Shown: piece after piece, positions 1 through 12,400 of the stretch
How the letters are laid out: each line of letters starts with the position of its first letter
Numbering within the stretch: position 1 is the stretch's first letter
DNA from: Rotaria sp. Silwood1
Lineage: Eukaryota > Rotifera > Eurotatoria > Philodinida > Philodinidae
Direction: 5' to 3'
Length of the DNA: 64,000 nucleotides
Assembly (NCBI GenBank): GCA_905250075.1
Contig: CAJNOP010000018.1
Location: 496,001 to 560,000 of the forward strand
Notes under the pieces: generated by a model
Seen by the model: the letters and a program-made list of their open reading frames with translations, nothing else
The model's database searches: none
Told to the model about the DNA's origin: nothing
Made by a program: the position numbers and the translations under genes

Positions 1-791
1 TCGTTGAAATAGTAGTGCAGAAAAATGAGTTCACTATTTCGAGATAGTTTAATTTATATTTCAGATACAATTTAACTTCTAATGACTAGTTAGCTTTTCG
101 TGATCATAATCAAGTCACTTGATATAATCCGTGGCCCTCATAGTCAGATGAGAAAACATGAGTTACAAATTTAGAGATGGGATTTTGATGACACTTAGAA
201 AATTGCTAGTTAGAGACTTTTCGATTCATAGCATTAGATCGTTAACACCAGCAAAACAGACTAGCTTTAGTGCCCTAGAACTTGAAAAAAGACGGTCTCT
301 TTGAAAGAGGCATCCACGATAAATTAAATTTATCCTGATTTAATTTTATGCTTTTTGAATCGCTTCGACCTTCACATTTTTCATCTTTTATTCTTACAGC
401 TTCAGAGCATATGTCAGGATAAATTTAATTTCTCTTGGATCCTATTATCTTCAATTCAACAATTCGTTTAGTTGCACATGTACATGTGAAAAAAAAAACA
501 AAATATCTGATGGGATTTTCTAATCTATTAAAGTTTTAACTTGCTTTGCAATTGTTAATGATTCTCTGCTTATCAACGCCATCTTTCTCATTGTTCATAA
601 AAGCGGCCTCTGTATTGCAGCAAACATATTAAATACACTTGAGGTTTTGGTAACGTCACAATGGCAATTGTCGCTTTACAAGAAAATAAACTATAATCAG
701 ATGTTGCTTACTTGATATTTGTTTTCTGTTTTTATTTCTTATTGAATTTTTTGTTTTCTTAAATCTAAATTAGATTTCTGTTGTATTCATC
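1..791. other. upstream intergenic region of COX6B
   Basis: No coding stretch is recognisable here. Just before the first gene there is a pyrimidine-rich tract followed by an AG at about 772-773, 18 bp upstream of the ATG at 792. This could be a 3' splice site for a 5'-UTR intron or for spliced-leader addition. No TATA box or other promoter motif could be fixed. Confidence 0.4.
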
Positions 792-1371
792 ATGAGTTCG
801 GCATCAGCCATTCTCACATCATTATCGGATTTAACCAATAATCCAAAATTGGAACAATATGATCCTCATCTCTGTAAAGATATTCATATTAAACTTGATA
901 AAGAAGCCCGTGATCAAGGTTTAAGCTTTCAAGAACGTTATGAAATGGTCATAAGAAATATTTTTATGTCATTCATAGAAAAAAAGATAAATATTTTCTT
1001 TTTTAATCAATTTAGGCACGAAAAAATATGTCTGTTTATAAGAAATGGGAATCAGTTTTTCCTAGTGGTATATCTCAATGTCTTAAGGAATATTGGAAAG
1101 AACGTATGAGTGCGCCATCACTCGATCCACGTTTTCCAAATACAAATCAAACAAAGTAAAACCAAATAAACATTTGTTTTTTATTCAATATTTTCGTTTT
1201 AGACGATGTTGGGTCAATTATGTTGATTATCATCGTTGCATGGAAATGAAAAATGATGAAAAAACTTGTGATTATTTCAAATTTCACTATGTAGATTTAT
1301 GTCCAAAAGAATGGACTGACAAATGGGATGATCAAATGGCACGTGAAGTTTTTCCTGGTATACATGATTAG
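792..1371 (+). CDS. COX6B: cytochrome c oxidase subunit 6B
   Basis: COX6B is the small twin-cysteine subunit on the intermembrane-space face of respiratory complex IV. Exons 792-947, 1016-1155 and 1203-1371 join to 154 residues. The last ~65 residues carry the family signature: a D-x-R-F-P-N-x-N-Q-T lead-in, a CX9C pair around C-W-V-N-Y, a CX10C pair ending L-C-P, and a C-terminal W-x-D-x-W-D segment ending F-P-G. The oddity is an ~80-residue N-terminal extension that I do not recognise. The usual animal protein is ~86 residues, and an internal ATG at 1106 would give a standard-length form. The first donor (GTCATA) is weak, so the exon 1/2 join is the least certain part. The gene is followed at 194 bp by another small gene on the same strand. 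Confidence 0.88.
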
Positions 1372-1534
1372 AAAAGACAATATTGAAATTTCTTTCCTTT
1401 CCTGTCCATTCTTTTTTTTTGCTATTGTCCCATCATCCTTTATAAACAAAAAAAAAGCGCCTAATGTTTAGAATATCCTAAAACTTACGATTAAAACTAG
1501 TTTTCTTTTTTTTTCTTTTCATTTTAAAATCCAG

Positions 1535-1565
1535 GTCTTTTTCAGATTAATAAAAATTTAGAAAA
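1535..1565 (+). promoter_or_regulatory. splice acceptor 20 bp before a start codon (possible trans-splice site)
   Basis: A pyrimidine tract ends in an AG at 1544-1545, 20 bp upstream of the ATG at 1566, and the previous gene on the same strand stops at 1371. This fits an acceptor for a spliced leader in a two-gene transcript, but a normal 5'-UTR intron is also possible. Inference only. Confidence 0.35.
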
Positions 1566-1975
1566 ATGAGCAGTAAAAAAGCTCTTGCAGCTATTCAAAC
1601 AATGAAAATCATCTATGGATCACATGGTAGACAAAATATTTTGCCTTATCATTATCTTGGGTAAATGAACAAAAATTTTATTTTTTAAATAAAAATTTAA
1701 ATTTTGTTTTTGTTTTTTTAAGTATGATTTATCGTACACCATGGCGATTTTGGTATTCGAATTCTCAAGTATTTCGATGGTTTTCACGTCTTATGGTACT
1801 AGCTGTTGCTGCATCGGTTTATTTACCATTACGAGGTGTTGATTTAACTTATACACCATATAATATTGTTCACCATCAACTTGATCATAAATTTGGTCAT
1901 TGGATTGAAGAAATGCGTTATCCAGTTGATCAAAAACGTGTAGATGAATATAAAAAAATGCATGGACTTAAATAG
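1566..1975 (+). CDS. small single-span membrane protein, 115 aa
   Basis: Two exons, 1566-1660 and 1723-1975, join in phase to 115 residues; the intron is 62 bp with GTAAAT...AG borders. Residues ~1-45 are basic and aromatic with no acidic residue before the membrane segment. One hydrophobic helix lies at about residues 49-64. The C-terminal half is hydrophilic and charged, with H-H-Q-L-D-H-K-F and E-E-M-R-Y-P stretches. Size and layout resemble nuclear-encoded accessory subunits of mitochondrial respiratory complexes, and the upstream neighbour is COX6B, but I could not match it to a named family and make no functional claim. The ATG at 1566 is chosen because it precedes the only in-phase upstream exon. 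An AATAAA lies at ~2128. Confidence 0.75.
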
Positions 1976-3750
1976 ATTTAGATTTTAAAATGTTGTCTCC
2001 TTAAAAGAAAAGATCATTCAGTGAATTCCTAAACAAAACGCTTTTTCTTCTCCTTCCTTTTTTTTCTCTCTCTCTCTCTCTCTCCATGTGATGTTATACC
2101 ATCTTTTTCAACTAGATTTTTCTATGTAATAAAGAAGAGAAAAAGAACACAACATTGGTAGATCCGATTCGAGAATAAAGATTAATTAGAATTGTTTTTT
2201 TTCAAGAAATAAATATAACTAAAGAATATATTTAGTATCATGTCAAATTTGGTTTACAAACTATAATGAAAAGAAGAATAACCTTGACTAAAACAACATA
2301 AAAATTTTTGTCAAGAAACTTGTACAATGTATAACTGATTTTAATTTTCTAAATCATTTTATTTTTATAAATGAAAAATATTGCTATCAAAACGGTTTGT
2401 GTTTAAAAAAAGACCAAAAGAGAATATCTCAAAAAATGACTCAATTCAAATTGCGAACACTTTTTTTTGCAATTGAGAAAAGGTGGCCGTATAGTAGTAT
2501 CTGAACAAGATTTATTATTTGAACAAATCATTAATGAAATATGTAAGAGTATCTAATAGTTTTTAGGTTTAATGTGTTGGTAGCTGTGATTGAAAACAAG
2601 AATCAAATATAGTGATAAGCGGGGGGTCAATTATTTTTAGTTTCAATGAGAAAAATTTTTAGTTCTTATTTCGCGCTTAGTAATACATGTGTTAGTGAAA
2701 AATGTGATATCATTTTCTAGCAGTGACGATAAATTTTAGACATGACCTTGGATACTCTTCTCCTTGGAGATTCATTACTTTTTTGATTTGCTAATATTTC
2801 GTCAATTTTGACACGTTTAAAATGTTCGACAACTCTATTGTTTACGGAAAAAAAAAGATTAATTTTTCTATCGAAATTGTAACAGCAAATATTGCAGTGA
2901 TCATTACAAAATAATTTTCGCGTAAACTTTAACAACACATGAGTCATGAGAATATGATATTCGATACAAATTTTACAGGGCCATTAAAGATATCATTCTC
3001 AAGGAAAAAATGTTAGTTCTGATCTTCGTCACGGACCATCTTGCCCATATCTACCTGCATCCTAATTAAGTTATCTATATTGATCTTGTTACTATTATAT
3101 CTAATTTTGCATATTTCTTTAATACGGCCATTTTCTTGTCTTTTCTCATTCCACACTTTTTGTAATGTACACTATTTCTGTTTCTCTCCACCGATTCTAG
3201 ATTGCGAACATTTTTTCCTCTAATTAAAGAAAAATGTCTGTAATCAAGAAGACACGACAGAACAGAATAATAAAAACATTGAAAGCAAAAATTGTCAGCA
3301 AACAAATTTTAAATTATTCCAAGGTAAACAATTTTATTTATAAGTGACAGATAGAATAAAATGTGTTAATAAATCACACGTAAGTAATATTATAGATCAT
3401 AGAAGAAAAAAAAAAGTGCGGTAACAGACATTAACATATACTTATTGTTTTGCTACAACTAATGAAAAGCTATCTAATAGTTCCGTAAGATCGATTTCAT
3501 TATTTGTTTAACATTTATTTAATGCATCAATGTACTATTGTGTTTCATCGATCGTTTCCGTTTTTCGCTCGACCTTGAACGACAGTATTCATTTGTATTA
3601 CTATGTGTGAAAATCGAGCATCCTTTCTCTAGGAAACACTTAATATATGATTAAATATTTGCATGAGAACTTTGAATACATTGATTTAAGCGGTTATAGA
3701 AACTTATTAAGAGTCCTTATCGTCAGAAAAGCCGATTTTGTGATTTATAG
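1976..3750. other. intergenic, nothing recognised
   Basis: AT-rich sequence after the small membrane-protein gene. A CT dinucleotide run lies at about 2065-2084 and a poly(A) signal at ~2128. Short open frames at 2717-3305 overlap on both strands, have no splice support or recognisable content, and are judged non-coding. Confidence 0.5.
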
Positions 3751-3751
3751 C

Positions 3752-4336
3752 TCGTCAGATAGAGAAAAGTAACTCCCTATTTAAAATTTTTTATTACTCT
3801 CAAACAACAAAAGGGATTGTAGCAAATTTTTTCACTGTCTTGAAGTATGTGTTATGACATTTTGTTGTACATGAAACAACCTCATTGGTCGTTTGACAGT
3901 CTAAAAGCAAGCACGATTTTCGTCTAGAAAATATTTGAAAATAACTCATTATTTTGAGAAGTTAATTATTGTTATGTCAGAACGGATACTATAACAACTT
4001 GTTTACTATTTTGAAGCGCACGTAATACTATAAAACATAATGTCTCAAATTTCTACATAAAAATCTTCATTATTTATACACTTCTGTAATTGTTATAATA
4101 TCTGTTCTGCTATATCAATAACAAACTTCTCAAAATAATGAGTTATTTTCAAATATTCTCTAGACGAAATTCTTACTTGCTTTTAGACTGTCAAACGCCC
4201 AATCGGCTTGTTTCATCTACAACAAAATGTCATGATACATACTTCATGATAGTAAAAAAATTTGTTACAATACTTTTTGTTGTTTGATATTAATAAAGAA
4301 TTTTAAATAGGGAGTTACTTTCTAGACACCCTGTAG
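3752..4336. mobile_element. long palindromic MITE-like (foldback) element
   Basis: The sequence from ~3755 to ~4005 reappears as its reverse complement from ~4335 back to ~4080, with roughly 85-90% identity by eye. Both arms share AAAGTAACTCCCTATTTAAA near the tip, the TTTGACAGTCTAAAAGCAAG block, and the ATAACTCATTATTTTGAGAA block. About 75 bp separates the arms. The right tip ends CTAGACACCCTG (CAGGGTGTCTAG read outward), while the left tip is degraded. No transposase frame is present, so this is a non-autonomous DNA element. I could not define a target-site duplication. Confidence 0.8.
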
Positions 4337-5810
4337 GTTACTAGTTTAATGATAAGAATTTAGAATATTACATAAGTTTTTCTAAATATTCATATAGAAG
4401 AAAATAAGGTTTTTTGTTTTTAAACGTTTGATGTTTAAATTTTTTAAAGTTTTTCTGTTGATTTTTAGCATTAATGGACATGATTGTCATGTTTCGTTAA
4501 GTATGGTAAGTAAATATAACGCTCGACCATGAAAAACCACAGAAATAGAATGATTCCACTAAACATTGTTTCATAAGTAAATCTATGTTGGCAGAGTAAA
4601 TAGTCAAAGATTTGTCACTATTATTCCACTAATGTAAAACTAGTTAAGAATCATTATTTATTATTTTGTTTTCGATAAATTTTTCATTATCGTATTCTTA
4701 ATGATAATGAGTACAATCTATTTTTTTTTGAGTGCTTTATATAATTTGAAAATATTGTTGCAATATGATGTCTTTTGATTAAGATGAATGTATAGTTGAT
4801 ATGTCGATCGAGGTAATATGTCTATGGAAAAACGAAAAAAGATCTCTTGTAAATGTTTAAATACATTCATATAATCTGTTACAATCAGTGATCTATGACA
4901 AATTACTTCAAGATTATTTTTATTCCAGTTTATGTAGAAAAAGTCTCGTAACTTATTTTGCATTATTGTCACAATAGAATTTTTGATTTTGACGCTCGGT
5001 CAGTTGAAATGTTAGAAAGCTGGGCTTGGTGTTAAAATGTAGGGAAAAAAATCAGCTCTACAACTTAATAAAGTTGAACTTTTCGATTTTCCTTTTGATG
5101 TTTACTGAAGACTAACCGTTTTAGATTTACATTCTCTGTTTTTTTTTTCATACTTTATGAGAGGCACTTTCGAGAAACACAAGTTAGGACAAAAATAGAT
5201 CTCGTTAAGCTGTAGCGTCATTCTTGGCTTTCCTAAAAACAACCCGAAATTTCTAGCATTTAAAATCGCGAAGAAATTGGGGATGGATGTACACTCATAG
5301 TTAGACCAATAATCAGTTTTAGAATAAATGAATGGCGTTCTGTGAGAAGAAAAATTTAATAAGTGATCTTATTTTCGAAACATCAGGTTTGCATCAATCT
5401 CTTAATTAGCTTGCTGGATAAATTATTTGTGTGTTCCTATTACATCAATACAAGTCGAATGCGTGTTTTTTCAGTGAACTTTTAATGAATTCAGATCGTT
5501 CAAATTTTTCATCAGCTTATAGTTTCATTTTAACATCTTTGAAAAGCAATAAGACATTAATTCAAATGTTAATAAATACTTTTTGCATGTAAACAAGTTT
5601 TAGTTTAGAGTTTGGCTTATAAAAGTTGATTTTTTTTACTGCCTTGCGGAACTGGATGAAAAAGAGTAATTGATTTTACGGCTTTGACTTTGTTAATGAA
5701 GCTGCAGTAATCGCATCATTTTATTTAATACAGAATTGTTTTTATTATGTTTTTATGCATAAAAACTAGGAATAGGATATCATGTCCTGAAAAACTTGTG
5801 GTTCATGTTC
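4337..5810. other. intergenic, nothing recognised
   Basis: AT-rich sequence with no exon-like open frames and no further inverted repeat noticed. The ORF on the minus strand near 4718-4972 has no recognisable domain or supporting splice signals. Confidence 0.45.
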
Positions 5811-6182
5811 TTAACCCTTGCCGTACCGGCCGGGGTCATTTCTGACCCCAACCTGAAAAATATACAAATATGCTAAAAATATTGTTTTTTTCTCAGCTTC
5901 TTTAAGCTATTAGCATCGCTTAAGAGTAGAGGTGTGGGTTTGGGTGTGGGTGTGGGTTTGGGTGTGAGTGTGGGTGTGGGTGTGCGTGTTGGTTTGGGTG
6001 TGGGTGTGGGTGTGAATCTTGTCTTTAACAGGGACCCACACCCACACCCACACCCACACCTACACCCAGACCCACACCCACACCCAGACCCACACCCACA
6101 CCCGCACCCACACCCCACACTCGCACCCCAAATATATATTGTCAATATAGTACTTAAAATAGGCCGGTACGGCAAGGGTTAA
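5811..6182. mobile_element. piggyBac-like MITE with inverted telomere-like hexamer arrays
   Basis: TTAA at 5811-5814 and at 6179-6182 flank a 364 bp element with perfect 17 bp terminal inverted repeats: CCCTTGCCGTACCGGCC at 5815-5831 and its complement at 6162-6178. A TTAA duplication plus tips beginning CCC is the piggyBac superfamily signature. Inside the left tip is a short palindrome (GGGGTCATTTCTGACCCC). The core is a G-rich array of GGTGTG/GGTTTG-type hexamers at 5930-6014, an 18 bp spacer, and a C-rich array of CCCACA-type hexamers at ~6032-6129, so the two arrays are inverted relative to each other. Three open frames here encode only Gly-Val, Pro-His or Trp-Val repeats and are products of the repeat, not genes. 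Confidence 0.9.
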
Positions 6183-8888
6183 TAAAACTAAACAAAAAAC
6201 AAAAAATGGCAAAAACAACTTGAGTAGACCAACTCTGAATGTAACATATCTTATCCATTGATTTTGCACAACAAGCAGCTACCAAGAATGTTATAAGACA
6301 ATGATTGATAACACTAGAATAAAGTTCAAAAGGAAATTGTTGATGTAGAACATTTTCTAACTTATTTTGCTATTTTGAGATAGGTTCTACGTATTTTTGA
6401 ATAGATATTTTGATTATACTTTCATAAGAGTGCCATGATAGATCATCATCCATTTCGCAGAGAACCAGAACTGAAGTATTAGTCCACAAGTTAGCCTATC
6501 TACTGTATAGTGTTTTACAAGTTTCAAGTAAATAAAATATTTGTTTCGTAAGAGTTCGAGTTGTTTAAAAGAAATAGCCTTTTTTTCCTAATCTTTCCGT
6601 AAGATTTTAAGACTTAATTGCAAAGTTACTATCTGAAAAGTGAAGCATTCGTTCTGATGAATACTCTAGAAAAATTATTCGAACTAATAAATTGCTATCA
6701 TAGCAAAAATATAGATTAAGATACTTGCATTCCGTTGTTCTTTCAGAATATTGAACAGAATACTCATATGACTACTAAAAATACGAGACAACAGAGAAAA
6801 ATCTTAGACTTTAATCCTATTAAGCTTTTCTAGACTTACGAACGAACATATCTGACTGTCTGACACCGTTCGACTTTATATTTTGACTATGAAATAAAGA
6901 CTCAGTTAAACTATAGAAAATACTAGCAGGCTTCAGGTTCATGCATTACCCAGCCATAGATATAAAAATGTTAGTGGTTTTCTGCTCTGGATCCGTTATT
7001 CACGAAATTTTTACCTGTCACTTTGTCCACAGATAGATCCGGCGGTCACTAATATATCATAAAAATTTTAGCTCAAGCGAATATATTTATTTGGGTACGG
7101 TGTCTAAAACGATTCAATCCTATCGCTTACCTTTTGATATGTAAGCATTCATCGAATGCTCGATATCTCAAGAAGAATACATTATGTGGAGCTGAAATTT
7201 TTAGGATATTCTAATGGCTATGAGACCTATTTTTAGACCCAGTGTCAAATGAAAGTCTCGTAATTGGGTTTTTCATGAATAACTAATTCAGAGGTCAAAA
7301 GCTCATTAAAACGGTCATACCTATGACTCGGTAATACATGTGAATCCGAACCTATTTACAGTTTTCTTAGTTTCATTGAATCCTACCTCGTCGCTAAAAT
7401 ATGAAGCCGGACGAAGTCCTGCAGGTGAATATATTCTCTTATTAGTAAATTATCAGTTCATTAATAAGTTGACAGTAAAATGTTTCGAAACATTCACTAC
7501 ATTTCATACCAATTTATTCTGAATCATTAAATAGAAAAACCAAAAAGAGTTACAGATATGCATGCACTAATTTCTTATTAATCAACGCAAAACTCGGTTG
7601 TGACTATGTAAGTTTCTTATTCTCAAAACATATAATCGCTAAATATGTTGCAGGAAAAATAGTTATCATAAATCAAAATCTAAAAAAAGAACGTAGATTC
7701 TACATTCTCATTAAGTTGCGAAGATTTTTCATTGTTGTAATTGTCGACTGAAATAAGTGTTAAAGTCGAATACAATGAATTGTGCTATAGAAAACTCTAC
7801 ATGAGAGCATGATTTTCAATATATTTCAATCTCTAGAATATCTTTGTAAGATTTCAATCGAAAACAAAACGGCTATTATAACTATTGTTTTTTTGCTTTC
7901 AAATAATATACAAAATTGAATATATATGCTATCTTATATTCTATTTTGTTGATATCTACTATTGATTTCAATCAATATTGTTCTCTTTTCATAATCGTGA
8001 CTATCATCAAGATATACAACATAATGCTTGATGATGGTATCCACATTCACCTAAATATGATCGTAATGATAAATCATACGATCTGTATATTAGAAAAACA
8101 CGATAAGAATACGTAATAGTTCAAAAAAAAAAAGAAGATGACTATTAATAATAATGAAAATGAATTATATCAAGAGAAACACATACATAAGTGCTATTAT
8201 TGAATGATGAAATGATATAAAAGCTTATTTAATTAACACTCATTCACTTTACTAAGTGGAAACATCTTCTTTTTCTATCATACTATCATCATTGAAGAGT
8301 AATAAAGTGCAATCGAAAATAAAACTAAATTAGTCGAACTTTTTGACAAAAATTTATTATTAGCAATCGGTTGAATGTTTGAGAAATATTTAGATAGATT
8401 ATCAAACATTTTAATCATGGAATATATAGAAATAATTTTATTTTATTTCATCTAGTAGCATTAGTTAATTTTTAAAATAAATATCTTGCTTTTCGAGTAA
8501 TATAGAATATTTTTCTCGAAGATCAAATAACTACATATTCTCAAACCTATTTTTGATTTATTGATATAGTTAAGCACTTGCTGTTTTTTTCTCATATAAT
8601 CGATAAAAAACCTATTGAGCTATGAATATAGTTATTTGAGCCAGAAAGAGCTCTCGTTTTTTTTTGTGTTCATATATTCTTATTGAAAATTGCTTCTTTT
8701 TCTTTGTCAGACGTCAATAAAAGCTCGTCGTGCGTACGACTAATTAAAAAAAACTTTGCCACCGTTCGTCTGTTTCTTGTTCCATAATAATCGTTGTATA
8801 TGTCTTCTCTCACAGCACTATCGTCTTCCATCTCTTCTCCTCATATGCTTGCGTATTCCGTTTCTCTTTCTCCGGAAAGAGAACATGC

Positions 8889-8920
<32 letters not shown>

Positions 8921-9401
8921 CATTAAGAGAAATCTCTCTGTGCAAATGAACACATCTTGCTAGAACAAGAGAAGAGTCAAGAAGGGATTATAGAAGAGAA
9001 AGGGGGAGAAACAGAGAAATCATTCTCTCTGTTGTTATATATGTATTGCTTCTTCTGCCAAAAATCAAAGTAAATGAAATCACTATAGTTTTCATTCGTA
9101 CAATAATAGGAGTAGCATTTTTACAAGAATATGAAGTAAGTTTAATGTCAATATATCATGATTTTTTTTTTTGCTTGCTCTTTATGCTTTCTCTCTTTCA
9201 ATCTCTTGTGTTATACAAATAATAGCACTCATACAAACACCACCACATGTACACATACACAAACAGGCGCACATTTGTTCAAATTTCATATATAACATCT
9301 TAAATTGACGTCAGCAATAAGAAAGGATACAACATGTGTTCATTTTGTTTGATTTTAGAATGTAAAAATTTCAATAAAATCAAACAAAACGAATAAAACG
9401 A
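6183..9401. other. intergenic region upstream of netrin
   Basis: About 3.2 kb without recognisable genes. A (TA)n run lies at about 8895-8921. The last ~500 bp before netrin are rich in CT/GA tracts and CA-rich sequence (9220-9265) and probably hold the netrin promoter and 5' UTR. No specific elements could be assigned. Open frames at 7340-7522 and 7916-8116 look random. Confidence 0.5.
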
Positions 9402-12400
9402 ATGTTTTTAACAAAATTAATATATCTTCTATTATTTTTATCATCATTATGTACAGCAAATCGTTGGTATCGAATGTTTTATTCAAATCATGATGATCCA
9501 TGTGTTGATCGTCATAATCGTCATCAACGATGTATACCCGATTTTATAAATGCAGCTTTTCGTAAAACAATCTATGCATCATCAATATGTGGTAATCCTA
9601 TAAGAGAATATTGTTCAAATAAAAATATATGTCATATATGTGATTCATCGCAAATAAATACAAGTTATCCAGTTGAGTATTTAACTGATATTAATAATCC
9701 AAATAACTTAACATGTTGGCAATCTGATTTTATTAAACCAGGAGAAAATATATCATTGATATTATCATTAAATAAAAAATTTGAATTAACTTATATTAGT
9801 TTACAATTTTGTTCTGATACTAGACCAGATTCTATGGCTATTTTCAAGAGTATGGATATGGTAGGAAAAAAAATATTCTGCTATACATTTCTTTTTATTT
9901 CTTTTTTTGTTTTTTGAAAAAAAAAGGGTTTATCATGGATACCATTGCAATATTATTCAAACCATTGTGAAGAAGTTTTCAATAAAAGTTCACATGGAAT
10001 AATAACACACTCAAATGAACAAGAAGCTTTATGTATTGATACTAAATTACAATTATCATCCTCAATGAGTGAATCACGTATTGCATTTAGTACACTTGAA
10101 GGTCGTCCATCAGCTTATGAATTCGATACAAGTCCAGTCTTACAAGACTGGGTTACAGCAACCGATATTAAAATAGTTTTATTATCAACAAACACAGATA
10201 AAAATTATTATTCTATAGCTGATTTTGCTGTTGGTGGACGATGTAAATGTAATGGACATGCATCAAAATGTATTACAAATAGGTATGACATATATATATA
10301 TCATCCTTGTAGAACATTTTTTTTTTTTTTGATAAGAAATATCTAAAACATTTTTATTTCGTTAGATAGATCAAATTTCTTTCTTTCCTTTTCTTATTAT
10401 TAAATCAATTGACCATGAATATTGGAAATAGAATTGATAAATATGTATTGGAAAGATGAGATGATTGACACAATGCATAAGAGAAGAAAGTGATCGAGAA
10501 CGAGAGAAACACACAAAAAAAAACATATTTAATTAAACATGTCTAGGAAGTATGAATACAGCTCTTTTTTCCTTTTTTTATGATCTAGTATTTATTGATG
10601 ATTGATATATATATAAGCTGTAAAAATGAATCATACATTATATTTTGTACTCTATTGGGTTCATCCGAATGCACTACATATGTATGTGTGAGACGAAATG
10701 TGATAAAAGAATGATGGTGCATCAAATCGATCATCTCTTCTACATAACGTTTACTCAAATAAATGAGATTTGTTCATCATCGCAAGTATACATAGACAAA
10801 TGTCACATATGTATAGAAAGATAGAAGTTCAGGCTTGTGGTCTTATTTGTTTAGGTTACTAGAGCAAACAAGCATATCCACTAGAGCTATGATATCGTTA
10901 TATTAGTAAATGTCCTTGGAATGCCAACTATCAGTCTGAAATAGATATAGAACATCTCAATGTTCGTTCTATGATGATGTAACATTGGACAAGTGTCAAT
11001 TGAATATTCAATGAGAAAAAGAATTGAAAAAGGTGTATGATGATGATGATGATTGATCGATGCAATAGTCATTTATGTATTTCTCTTTTGCTTCTTTTTT
11101 TTTGTTGTTGTTTGCTTCATAAATGATCAATCAAGATCAATTGTTTCTATTGTTAACGATTTTGTTACTCACTAGGGAATAAAACTGAAAAACGGAAGTT
11201 GACAAACTAATATACAGATATATACATGAGAACTGTTGAATGATGATGCTGTTGTTTTTTTTTAATGATAAGTCATCACATAGCAATACACTTGAAAAAT
11301 CAGAAGCATGTTTCATATTGATCATATTTCCTTTTCACATACATCACTTGAAATTTGTTTTCATATACGTTTTGATTCCATTCTTTTGACCCATATACAT
11401 ATATGTTAAAGTGCTTGAGAGCATTGATTACATGCATCTATGACGCCATCAATGATCCTTAAGATATGCTCTTATTAATTATTATTTGTTTTGCTTTTAT
11501 TTTCCTAGTGATGGTCGTTTAGTATGTGATTGTAAACATAATACAGCAGGTGATGAATGTGAAAGATGCAAAGATTTTCATTATGATCGACCATGGGCTC
11601 GTGCAACACCGCGTGATGCAAACGAATGTATCGGTAAGATGTAGTTTTGTTTCGTAAGATTTACAAAATTACACATATGCGCTTGATTATGTATACCACT
11701 AAATATATAAGATCATGTGTTCTATGCTCTAACACGTCGTTCAACGAGAAAAAAAGGTTTAAGAACACACACGCACATGCCAAATGTTAATGCTAATATG
11801 TAATTGCAATAATCATTCAATAAAAGTGTTATTGTTATATGAAATTTTAACATGATACAACTCATTGATCATGTTATTATTCTTAAGAAAATTTTACACA
11901 TAGTTCGATATAATCAATGACTAATATAAATGTTTATCAAAATAGTATAAACAAATCATAGATACAAAAAGTGTACATGAATAAACACACAATTGTTTGT
12001 TTACATATTTGACATGAAAATGCAGAGAAACTGAAAATTTTGCTTTTTTTATGTATTTTTACGTGTTCGTTCATAGATTTAAAATGCTTCGTATAATTTT
12101 AGCATGTAACTGTAATAATCATTCGCGACAATGTCGTTTCAATAAAGAACTTTATCTTCTATCTGGTCGTAAATCAGGTGGAATATGTATGCAATGCAAA
12201 CATAATACAGTTGGTCGCTATTGTAGTTATTGCAAAGAAACATTTTATCAAGATCCAAATTTACCAATAACACATCCAGAAATTTGTAAAGGTATGAATG
12301 AAAACAAAAAAAGCAACATAAATAATTCAACGTATGAATCTATTTAAATTCTTCACCAATCTCTTTGTTTTAAATATTCTCGTCATTCTTTGGATTTCTT

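Noticed and set aside
5873..6269. Three overlapping frames rich in Gly/Val/Cys, Pro/His and Trp/Val
   Set aside because: They are translations of the hexamer arrays inside the TTAA-flanked element, on both strands, not genes.
7020..7450. Slightly more GC-rich stretch with an 81-base frame and GCCGGACGAAGTCCTGCAGG
   Set aside because: Looks like a fragment of a dispersed repeat, but no second copy or terminal repeat was seen in the window.
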